Shown here piece after piece: positions 35,301 to 44,500 of a stretch of 64,000 nt of DNA (within the stretch, counting starts at the first letter, position 1; every line of letters begins with the position of its first letter). The translations under genes and the position numbers were made by a program. Location of the stretch: the NCBI GenBank assembly GCA_949358305.1, contig OX442314.1, positions 25,599,060 through 25,663,059 on the forward strand, in the 5' to 3' direction. Source of the DNA: Strigamia acuminata (Eukaryota > Arthropoda > Chilopoda > Geophilomorpha > Linotaeniidae). A model generated the notes under the pieces. The model was not told the origin of the DNA. It did not search any database and saw nothing but the letters and a program-made list of their open reading frames with translations.

Positions 35301-37519
35301 TTGGCGCTTTTAAGAGCAGCGCCACCTATATTGTAATTCGAGAATAAATCAGTCATTTTTAGTTCAACTTACCTGACATGTCGCTTTCTTGACCACTAAC
35401 CACATCAACGATAAATACACAATAATAACTGTAACTCTGTTTTTCCTGAAAATTAATTTAGGAAACCAGCTTTAATTCCTCCAAAAATATTTTTTCTAAA
35501 TTTATATTAATTAAGTTTTAATATTATTTCGATTAGGAATAAGATAAACTAATAATAACAATAACATTTACAACACAAAATACCATTACGCGAGCGCCGT
35601 ACACTGTTTTGCCACTTTTTAGCACTAGGCAGTTTATTGAAACAATTCTGCGCATGTGCACAATCTTACTTTTCCAGGTGCAATCGCATTTTTTCTGGTT
35701 TGAGCACATTAAAACATGTGCTGAGGCCAGGAAAAATGCGATTGCACCTGGAGAAATAAGATTCTGCACATGCGCAGAAGCATTTTAAAAGAAGGCCGAT
35801 TTGACCGATCTCAGCTAGCAATGGTGGAAATTAGGCTTGGCTATGGGAAGGTTAATATGTTTTCTACTCCGGAGATTTTAAGAATATACTTTTGTTTTTC
35901 AGAATGAAATCAGACATTTTTTAAACGAAATAAAAAAGACAAATGGACAGCCGACTGATCTAAAATACGCAATAGGCTTAAGTGTTGCTAATATTGTAGC
36001 TTTGTTGCAATTTGGAGATAGATTGGAATACACAGATCCGTTCCTTCAAACTGTATCAACAACAATTCTAGATTCGTCAAAATATGTAGGTCCACTTGCT
36101 TTGAGGGTGTTTCTGCCCTGGTTGGTTCATATTCCATTCACTGATTCCCTCACAGGAATTAAACAGTTCAGGTGCTACATTTCCTTTAATATTATTACCA
36201 TACCATTTTTTATGTCATTCTTTTTTCCAGAAAAGCAGCTGGAATTATTGAGACCTATTTAAGCAGAGTAATTAAAAACAAAGAAGAAAATTACATCGAA
36301 GGATGGAAGACCAATTACATAGATTCCTACATAACAGAAAGAAAGCAACTAATTGAGAAAACTGGATCTGAAGGCTATTTTGATAGTAAGTTTAAAGTTC
36401 AAAATAATACAGAGCATCAGATATAAATTATCTGCCCTACAAAAAGCTCCAACTCGTGAAGTTGCAGCAATTTCCATAGAAACTCACTTACAAGTACACT
36501 ATTGTTTATTTGAAAATAGTGCAGGATCTCTTACCCAATGCAAGAAATTTGTATGGAGCTGGTGTCGAAACCTCGACAAGTTATTTGCTTTGGAGTATTC
36601 TATATATGTTGAAATATCCAGAAGTAAGGAAAAAAGTTCAAAACGAAATTGATGAAGTAATTGGTAAAGGAAGAGATCCGGTCGTGGCAGATAAAATGAA
36701 TATGCCATACACTGAGGCAACAATGCTGGAAGTGCATAGGATGTGCACTGTACTCCCTTTTAGTTTGGTTCATAGGTTGTAATATAATGATGATTGAATA
36801 TTTTCAAAAGAAAAAGACAGAAGCATAATAAATAACAACCCAGTACGCAATTAAAGCGAATGGAAATGGAAATGGAAAATATTCAGACGGAGCTAATTTA
36901 AAAATTTTATTCACCCTTTTTATTGATTTGCAGATGGCATGGCATTCCAAAAATTAACAGGCAATGCTCGTGTTTTTTTTTACAGTTGTTGGCAAAATTT
37001 CAATCGCCAAAGTCTTTTCTTTGGAAAAATTCATATATCAGAATAGAATAGTAGAGATAATGATTTTCATAATTTTTGTAACACAGCAACATGGAAGAAA
37101 CGAAATTGTTTGACTATGATATTCCAAAACATAGTTATGTTATAGCCAACCTGTGGGCCGTTCATCACGATAAAACTCTGTGGAAAGATCCAGAAGAATT
37201 CAAGCCAGAAAGGTTTATTGGTGATAATGACAAAATCATTAAACCAGAATACTTGATTCAATTTTCAATGGGTAATATACCATCAGAATCTGATGATAAG
37301 CTACAGTATATTGACATTTTTTTTTAATAATATATGCACATTTTAGGTAAAAGAAATTGTATTGGTGAGAGGTTAGCTACTACAACAACCTTTCTGTATT
37401 TCGTCTCATTGTTTCAACAATTCAATATTCAATTACCAAAAGGACATGTTGCCGCGCTGGAAGCATGTCTAGGCATATCCTGGCAGCCAAAACCATTCAA
37501 AGTGTGCGCATTGTTTTAA
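29344..37519 (+). CDS. Cytochrome P450 gene A, CYP2 clan, 8 exons
   Basis: Exons 29,344-29,558, 29,625-29,755, 29,815-29,921, 35,903-36,171, 36,231-36,385, 36,520-36,775, 37,087-37,271 and 37,347-37,519 join in frame to 496 codons. A membrane anchor (residues 10-28) and the PPGP hinge place it in the endoplasmic reticulum as a microsomal monooxygenase. The I-helix motif is GAGVETST (305-312), ExxR is Glu363-Arg366, PERF is 418-421, and the haem loop FSMGKRNCIG holds the iron ligand Cys444. In the C-helix, GEKASHHRRF has Ala125 where CYP2 proteins usually have Trp. Intron 3 (about 6 kb) carries element 2 and a MITE. The substrate cannot be inferred. Confidence 0.92.
30093..30280. mobile_element. 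Short MITE-like element in intron 3 of P450 A
   Basis: The ends are inverted (AGATGGGTTCACATGT and ACATGTGAACCCACCT), TAA flanks both sides, and the interior is rich in AAAGCAC/GTGCTTT units. The three-base TWA-type target duplication fits PIF/Harbinger-like elements. Confidence 0.55.
30635..30803 (+). repeat. 5' LTR of element 2
   Basis: 169 bases beginning TGGAGTGTCC, with AATAAA inside. TTGGCGACGAGG follows directly, where a tRNA primer would pair; I did not assign the tRNA. Confidence 0.85.
31010..35095 (+). CDS. Gag-Pol polyprotein of element 2
   Basis: The 1,361-codon frame fuses Gag and Pol without a shift. Gag ends in two CCHC knuckles (the first at Cys225). The protease has Asp-Thr-Gly-Ala at about 317. 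In RT the usual YxDD reads FIDD (614-617), so both aspartates are kept. RNase H has the TVDAS and RTDH motifs. Integrase has its zinc domain (HAGHYG...CDVCQ) and D1046, D1100, E1136 with 35-residue spacing. The Pro-rich tail may be a linker. The single frame, two knuckles and short LTRs resemble the Mag (C-type) gypsy group. No stop or loss is seen, so it is probably functional. Confidence 0.92.
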   Translation: MSTLKGTLREYDSSDDWELYCLRMASIFACNKIVDDLEQVHTLLAYVGMPTLKLLVSLTAPKKPAEFKYAELVALMQKNARPKPLVLAEIRRFHRRDRQAGETVTEYSLALQDLAENCDFGENKSDELRNRFLCGLQNEQVQHALTLKTDLTFDDAVAFAASAEVSSKEFSTIAAQNTAATPVHKLHESKPRYEPNRRGGKRFTKKNVAFPTPHQPSSKGNASGCSACGKSNHSRDSCRFRDAKCHGCGKTGHIRPVCRSRVPASDSTHVVRFNEDMDFYRVHTGPATAVNSVHLPRVKPVMITICIDGVNLDMEMDTGAGASIIALDLYLKHFSHFPLQTIPCNMYTYTGDQIQMEGVIEVPVRFKNRNFLLPLCVARDGPVPLLGRGWLCMFGLLSKTAEAVGAKIYKADSVAPQSEVLDSTSAKALETLLLKHEHTFRDEIGCFNKSTVHIDVDPAVQPIFLKAYPVPIAVKPLVEAELARLQALGIITPVASSRWATPVMHVKKSDGTIKLAGCYNRTINKAIFPNSYPLPLFADVTAKLSGGETYSVLDMNSAFNQLELDEESKMFCTINTHLGLFRVNRLFYGISSAPALFQQTMDQLTAKVNSAQPFIDDSAVTGATNAVHLQNLDVLLTTFGGAGLTLNRRKCHFLQQSIQFLGLNISKLGISPIDSKLAPLRDARRPSDVTSLKSFLGLINYYGRFVANLSTLLEPLYRLTRDDVEWKWTEEHESTWKKVKVAVSTESALVHFDQSKKLFLTVDASPVGVGAFLSHLDPDGTHRPIAFASSLLSAAQKNYAQIEREGFAIIYGIRKFHHYLFGRRFFLRTDHKPFVSIFGEKKGCNQIVAARLHRWAVFLSAYDFIIEHVPAVDNAIADGLSRNPQPSVDSTEDLEVGINKIYSASISDFPMSATSLKAAYAADEVLQDVMRHVRTGWKSRTPDTAEFYKHRDSFSTFDEFLFLSDRLVIPKAVRRSVLVELHAGHYGIVRTKSLARATVWWPGIDADIERTVKNCDVCQRSLPDPPKSNTVSWPVPDQVWGRVHLDFAGPFHNSMFLLAVDAKTKWCEIRKMSTTTAAATIEVIKSWFENHGLPLHFHTDNGPQFTSQEFRQFLAINGIRHTLSPPYHPATNGAVEGFVKTFKTQVDKFLTLNFSLSDAVSRFIASYRSTPHATTKVSPAVAFLQREMRTRLHLLNPRLLPDVDQIDIPRRFEVGDLVFARDYRGTPKWIPGIVKKKTSSSTYDIEVALDVTWNRHIDQLRRRADPSLLPQNGGKDCRSSLLPFAITSQPTTPPVPVPDPVLTVPQAVVPQNVAPTHAPPLPVRAPSPPAIAGSSAPVPPALSPRPVRNRKQTDFYGFPPN
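35256..35424 (+). repeat. 3' LTR of element 2
   Basis: 169 bases, same sequence as the 5' copy by eye, preceded by a purine-rich AAAGGGGATGT stretch that could be the polypurine tract. Confidence 0.85.
35646..35779. repeat. Imperfect foldback (stem-loop) in intron 3 of P450 A
   Basis: The arms TTCTGCGCATGTGCA... and ...TGCACATGCGCAGAA, with the inner AGGTGCAATCGCATTTTT pairing with AAAAATGCGATTGCACCT, form an arm of nearly 60 bases. It has no coding content. Confidence 0.7.
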
Positions 37520-37529
37520 ACATTACCTC

Positions 37530-37535
37530 AATAAA
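37530..37535 (+). terminator. Polyadenylation signal of P450 gene A
   Basis: AATAAA 11 bases after the TAA stop. Confidence 0.6.
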
Positions 37536-37711
37536 TTTTTTTAAAAAAATTCTTTTTTTTTAAAAAGAACCACCAACTAAATATAAATATATGTAGTAAA
37601 AACTTTAGGTGATGTATGACCACAAAACATTCAATCGAATGGAAAGAATATTTTTTCGATAAGTTTGTGACATGTTTTCTCATTTATTAATTAATAAATA
37701 AATATAAATGT

Positions 37712-37769
37712 TATAAATATAACAACTTAAAACTAACCTTAAGGTTAGTTTTAAGTTGTTATATTTATA
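37712..37769. repeat. Perfect 58-bp palindrome
   Basis: Two 29-base arms meet with no spacer at 37,740/37,741 (centre AACCTTAAGGTT). It sits between P450 A and the pseudo-exon, and is AT-rich at its outer ends. Confidence 0.85.
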
Positions 37770-38225
37770 TAACAAGTTTTAAAACGTGTGTTGCGTGCAC
37801 TCATGTATTGTTGAAAATTTCGAATTCAATTCGATTCGTGTACTTCATAGAGTAAACACATGTTTTATGTTCAACCGTTAAACTCATTTTGCCGTTCATT
37901 TATCGACTTGCAAGCGATTTTGCTAGCATTATACAGAAAAGTCTGTTCCCCCAACAATATTTCAGAAGAGAAGAATATTTCTTGAATTTATAATTGGGTC
38001 ATATACGAAGTTGGCCATGCTAAAATTAATAGTGATTCCGAACTTGACCTTGAGCACTAGTATCAAGGTCATTCACTTCCTGACTTATAAACTCTTTGAG
38101 ACAGAAAAAAAAAAGTCAATTGCAAAGTTGTAGCGCACCATTTTTTTTAGTCAATACCTTGTATACACTTTTAAATCTTATTGTTATCTTTTCTTATCTT
38201 GTGAAAAAAGTGAAAACATAAATTT

Positions 38226-38450
38226 CAATTTCCATACAAACTCATTTATTGTTTATTGCAAAATAGTCCACGATTTCTTACCCAATGCAAAAAATGTCAA
38301 TGGTGGTGAAACCTCAACAAATTATTTGCTTTTGAGTATTGTATATATGTTGAAATATCCAAAAGTAGGGAAAAAAATATAAAATGAAATTGGTTAAGGA
38401 AGATTGGTAAAGGAAGAGTCATAGCCGTAGCAGCTAAAATTACCACAATG
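38226..38450 (+). pseudogene. P450 exon 6 pseudogene fragment
   Basis: This stretch closely follows gene A from the end of intron 5 into exon 6 (36,474-36,700), including the intron tail, the AAAATAG acceptor and the region encoding the I-helix. It has a small deletion near the conserved Gly-Glu-Thr segment, frameshifts and stops. No other exons of this copy are seen. It is a relic of a partial tandem duplication between genes A and B. Confidence 0.8.
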
Positions 38451-38574
38451 TCATTTCAATGTTATTGGATGAGTTCAACCTTATCAGCTACTGACAAGGT
38501 AAATCACAAAACCACTTCTGGATAACACAGCATTAGGTAGCCACACAGCCGCACATTATCTCCTTGGTATAAGT

Positions 38575-41500
38575 ATGGAACTAAAGAGTTTCACAAACAT
38601 CATGTTTGAATACTATCAAAGTATTATTTTGATAGCATTTATAACTATATTGCTATATTTAAAACCGAGAAAAAATTTACCACCTGGACCATGGGGATTG
38701 CCAATATTTGGATATCTCCCATTCTTAAAACAACCTCATTATAAAGAAGTGACGAAATTGGGAGAAAAGTATGGAAACGTCATTAGGTAAATATTTAATA
38801 CCAAATAAAAATTTCATTATTAAATTATTAAATACTTGCTCAGTTTTTATTTGGGGAATGTGTTGGTGATAGTGTTGGGTGACTACAACGCCATTAAAGA
38901 AGCTTTTGTAAAGCAGGGAAACATATTTTCGGGGAAACCCAAAGAGAATATTTTTCGTACCAGTAAAATAGCTAAAGGTAATGATTTACTTAATTACGTA
39001 ATGTTATATTAATTTTATCATTTTGGTTCCAGGTCTTATGGTGGCAGAAGGCGAAACAGCGAGTCAGCACCGTCGCTTCATTCTTTCAACTTTCAAAGAT
39101 GTTGGAATGGGCAAAACTAGTCTGGAACCACAATTAATGGTACATGTTTGTATAAAATAATTCCTGTCTACGAAACAATCAAATATCAAACAAAATGTTT
39201 AAATTTAGACTTTATCAGCGATAAATGGGTGCAATAACTGATTTTATTATATAAAAAACAAACCTTATCAACAGTTTCAAAGATATTCTGAAGTCAAATG
39301 ACTATTATTCATTATCGGTATGTTTATTACTGCTGCATGGAACTCTGTCAACCTCAATAGCCTAAGTCTACAAGGAGGGTGACAGGTGTGTGTGATGTGA
39401 CACTTACAAGTTAGCATGGCCCTTTGGCAGCGTGCCTGTCTGGTGTCAGTGTCCTATTTAAAGCCTAGTACTCATTGTGACTGGTATGGTCTCGCCAATG
39501 TAACTAGGGGACTAATCACACTGGGTAGGGACGCATACATCACGTAATAATAACAAGATTCCCACAATATTGGTTGGTTGGCCTTTATTGTCGTTGTCTA
39601 GGGGTATGGGGAATCCCGCTACCCGTTGCAGGGGCACCATGAAGGCGCGCCGCACCGGCAACCGGCCCGTCACACACTGGGCAGAAGTCCAATGTGTGAC
39701 GTGGTCGGTTCGACTTAACATTCATGTCGCGCTTACCTGCGACCCGCGTATCCGCTCATGGAGGCTGCACTACGGACTCCGCCATAGCACTGAGGATCAA
39801 CGTGGTGAATGGTGAGGAGTGTGGGGTTCAACCTGGGACACTTCTCGTCCCTCTCGATGACTACTTCTCCTCTCTGGGAGCTGCTGCAGACACGTCCTTC
39901 TCAGGCCGTGTCCAACTCTCAACTCTCCTCACACACTCCACTCCCTCCTCACCACACTACTCCACTCCCTCCTCCCCGGGCTAGGTCAATCACCCACAGA
40001 GGGGTTGACCTTTGGGGCCGTATGGTGGTGTGTGGCAGTGCCGCAGGTCACCCAGGTGGCCTGACGGTCACATCTCCCCCCCCCTCGAAAAAGGTAGGTT
40101 CCAAGGGGCCACACACAACACCAACGGGGACACGCAAGTCGAGGCAAGCACGGCAATAGTGTCGGTCAAAGACCACACACTGTCGGGCTACCGGCGCTGA
40201 CTTCCGGTGCCGGTTGTCCAAAGGATCACCGCACCGTCGGTCCACGCTGTTCGAGCAACGTTGGGCAACGGAAAACACCCAACCCTAGACTGGCCGAAAA
40301 CAAAACAAACTATTGATGGTATTACAATGCAAATAATAATTCACCGGGCCTGAACGTAACAAGCCCGGGAGCAAACCATAAAACAAAACAGAAAGAAAAA
40401 TATTGACATAAAATAATAATAAACGAATTAAATTAAAAGGTAAAACAAGGATGGGAGAGGTTGGTCAAGCCTCTCAAGAATGTTCCAAAACAATTACGTT
40501 AAACAAACGAGGAAAAGGAAAAAAAAAGAAAAAATAAATAACTATGTACATCAACCGGGATCTGACCAAGACCCAAGGTTGGGAGGTTCCAGGAACATTG
40601 GAAGCCTCCAACGTCTTCTTTCGTCGGGCATCTGAGCGCGTGGCGCGGCGTCACCGTCTCGTCACTCGCCCTGGCTCGGCGTCCATGTCTTGGGGCAGGC
40701 ATCTCATGGAATCCTGTTTAGGGAAAAAATATTATCGGGACCAGAGGTCCGTCGTTTGTACAATTCTGGCGTCTAAGGACGACGATCCGGGCTTTTCACG
40801 GCTCCGGCGCATCCTCGGACGGCGGCTGCGGTTGAGAGGGGCCATGGAGCTCCTCTTCAGACGCAGTCGCGACCTCCGGTGCGATCTCTCGTGCGGGCCT
40901 TGCTGGGGCTGGAGAAGTTCTCGCTGCCTCCAGCACGGACCGTATGGATGGTGGCGGTGGCATCAGTCGCCTGCCCTCCGCTTCAGCTGCTGACGTCGAT
41001 GGGGGAGGATGCGATCGAACCTTCTCCACCATCGGCGCAGCAGCCGTCGACACTGGCGGAAGTGGTGCGCAGTGCGCTCCCTTCTCGCCCTTCGTTGGAG
41101 TGGAACCGGGTGCGGCCTTGCGGGACTTCTTCCCCTTTCCCTTCTTCTTCCGCTCGCGTTCCACCTCCTTCCTGTGCTCATTGTACTCGGCCTCCACCGG
41201 GTCCCAAACTTCGGCGCTGAAGTCGTCCTTGTAGGCCTTCCGCCTATGCACCCGCTTGACGATCACCTCCTCGTAAGTAGGTGGGGGTGGTGGCGATAGT
41301 GCTGCCAGCTCCGGAGGCATCTCGATCGGGGTGGGCTCGTGGGATGCCGGTCTGAACACCCGCTGATGGCCATGGTTGTCCACCAGTTTGGGCAGACTCG
41401 CCAGCGTCTCCACGTAGCCGCTACAGACTGATGGGTCGATGTCGGCGAAATCCGCCCCGACAGTCTCTTCTAGCGTCCATTCTTGAACCGCGAACGGTGA

Positions 41501-44500
41501 TGGCAGATGGAGTTACCAGGCGTTCATTGCCGACCCGACCGTCCACGCGACGATCCGGACCGTCTCGAACCACCTGAGCCTCCTTGCTGCCGCCGACGCG
41601 ACAGAGGGGATACTGAGAATGATCCACATTCTCTGCCGTATCAGTGCCACCGCCCGGGTCATTCGAATGTCACTTCCCCTGGCATCCTCGAAGCGCAGGT
41701 GGAGCTCCCTCCAGCGCTTCGCCTCGGCAACCCAGAGCGCCAAAGTCTGCTCGTGCGCGTGCTCAAGACGGGGAACACCCCGTATGAGCAGCTCAGCACA
41801 AACAACTGGGGCTCCGGGCGGCAACTCGGCGATCTCGAGCGGCGTCGGGCCCCCTACGGGCTCGAGGAACTCCGCTCCTTCTCGCTGCTCAGGGGGGTGT
41901 GGTACCTGGGCAGGTTCCTCACTCCCCGTCGTCATTTCTACTTCCATGCCGACCGTCTCGGGGTCGGCGAGTCGCAGAAGCTGCGCCTCGAGAGACAAGC
42001 CCTCCAAGACGGACAACTCCAGCACGTCGTCCTCCGAAACAGCCAACTGGAACTCTTCCTCCACCGAGGCAGATGACTCGCACTGCTCCATCGGCTGCTC
42101 AGCGCAAGCGCCTTGCATCTCCTGGGGGACCGGGCACTGATCTCGTGGCGTGGGCTGAGCCGACCGTCCTGCCAATGACATGAGGCTACCCCAGGTACGG
42201 TGTGGAAGGCCGCCAGTTCCGTCGAACGAGTCGACCGGAAGGCCGAGAGCAAACGACGCGCAAGCAATCGCTTCCTCCGAGCAAGCTCCGATCACCGGCT
42301 CGTCGGAACCCATGGGGAGGTCCGAAGCGGGGGGCATAGCTGCGACAGCCTGCTCCTCGTCTCTGGACTCCCCAGTCGGCAGCTCGTTGACGTTGTCAGG
42401 GTGATCCAGAGCAACGGACACAGCCTGTGCGGCTTGTTCGCTGTCCCCAGGTTCCCTGACCAATTGGGCTACTGCCGGCAGCAGCTTCGGCCTCTTCCAA
42501 CGCCTTTGCCCGTACGGCGTCGGCACGCGCCCTTCTCGCCGCCTCCTTGAAGCGGCAACGCAGACGCTTCTCTTCGCACTCCACCTGGAACGGCGTGGCC
42601 TTGGGGTGAGTGGCACGCCAATCCACCATCGCGGCCGCGTGCCGCACGGTCATCTCCTCCGTCCAAGTGGAGGGCGGTGGCTCCTGCCTCTGGCGCTTCG
42701 AACTCGGCTGGGCTGGCGCCTCTGCAGACGCTGCTCGTCCAGCCTGAGCCTGGCGCGCTGGTTGCGGGATGCTCGACAGGGCAGGCTGCTGGTCCCGAAT
42801 CCTCACCGCCTCGACAGTCAGCCAACGCGGGAGAAGCGCGAAACCGTTCCTCACCAGGGTCTGTGTCCTGGACTCCCAGGAATCCACCTGCATCCACGTC
42901 GTCGTCGGGCGGGTGTGATGACGATCTCCACCCTGCCTCGACGAATGTCGCACGAACCATCTTTGTCTGGGCACGGAGAAATGGACTAATCCGTGTCCCA
43001 AACAATTCCCGCAAGGGGACTCCCAGCCGCTGGCCGCAACCTGGCACCGTTCGCCGAGGCAAACGGGACAGATGCGCCACTGGTCCGAACCATCATCACC
43101 AGAATCTCCTGATTTCTAAAGAATAAACAGAAAATAAATCAATTAATAAAACTGTCAAAACCACTGAAAAACACATGGGATTGAAAAAGAACAATTGAAA
43201 AATGGTGTAGAGTAAAGAATGAGAATTGAGGAAATAATGGGGACAAAACTTGGCACGTGGGGGCGACAAACTCGGCCTCGCAGCGCCAAGTGCCCGATCA
43301 TGCGCAGAGCGCATGATGTAACCGGACGTTACACAATTGTCGAGGGTACCGAGCTGGCGGAAGCCTAGTCTCGGCGCTCCGACGATGTGAGCGAAAGTCC
43401 TTCCTGGGTTCAAGAAAACTGAACCGGGATTATGACGGAATCCTGACCGAAGCGTAGAGCTCGGTTAGCGGTACGATGGTTGCTCGAGTTCCAGACACGA
43501 CAAGGCAAGGGATGGTGACTCCAACGTAAATCGCAACCAACATGGCGGACCGTTCTGCACAACGGCCCGGCATGCCGGTAGTCCTTGGCGTTGGCACCAA
43601 AACCCAGTCAAGTCGCGAGTACACGAGCAGAACATCGATGATGACAAAGAGGATTACATTAATGAAAGCACGCGAGCGGGTGAAAAAGTGAAAAGACACC
43701 TCCTCAACCCGGAGCGAGCGAAAAGAGAAAAGAAATAATAAAACTCCAATTTAAACGTGAACAAAAAAAAACAAAACCAAACCGAACGAGAGCGAAAAAC
43801 TCGAGTTCGGGGCAAAATAAGCAAAGAAGGGGTCGAAGAATAAAGAAAAGAACGAAAAGCTCCAAACAGATGCGGACTTTGATTTCTTCGAGCCGCGCCG
43901 CAGTGACGAGTGAGTCGGAAAGCGAACTTCCCGGCTCCTCTTACCGCGGCGTCGACCCCTCGCCACATGCTATTGTTCCCCTAGACTGACAGTCTCTGAT
44001 CAAGCCGCCGATGACTCAAGTGACCAGCTGCGGGTCTTTGACCTCAATTAGAGACAATAGAAATGGGGATGCACAGATTCCGAGGGGTTAGGCGCGGGCC
44101 AAAAAAAATTAACCTCTGCCACTCTACTCGTGAATCTGTCGCCGATACCCACCTGTTTCACAGAAAAAACCGGGGACACGGCGAATGGAGGCAAAAAACA
44201 AAAAAAGATAAGAGCAAAAAAAAAAAAAATTAGAAATGATTAATTAAAAAATTTTAAAAGAAAGCTTTTACAGGAACATTGGAAGAAAACAAAGCAAGAA
44301 AATGAAACGTAAGTGATAGAAAATCAGGGAAACAATGGAATGGTAAATCGAAACCAATGCAAAAGAAATTGTTACGAAGTGTTTTGTGAGAGGGAACAGC
44401 AAAAATTTTCGGGTTTCCTCACACAAAAGTTGCTTTGAAATACTCGCCGAACACATGTTGACCGTAATCAACCGTGTTTCAGTGAAGATATTCGGATGCG

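Larger units (their letters stand above)
30635..35424 (+). mobile_element. Element 2: gypsy retrotransposon in intron 3 of P450 A
   Basis: 4,790 bases, with 169-base LTRs that match throughout by eye and ATAAC directly repeated on both sides (30,630-30,634 and 35,425-35,429). A single gag-pol frame fills the interior. It lies in the sense direction within the intron. Intron splice sites on both sides are intact. Confidence 0.93.

Noticed and set aside
39512..40159. Frames repeated at 51,419-52,012
   Set aside because: They lie in the LTR copies of element 3.
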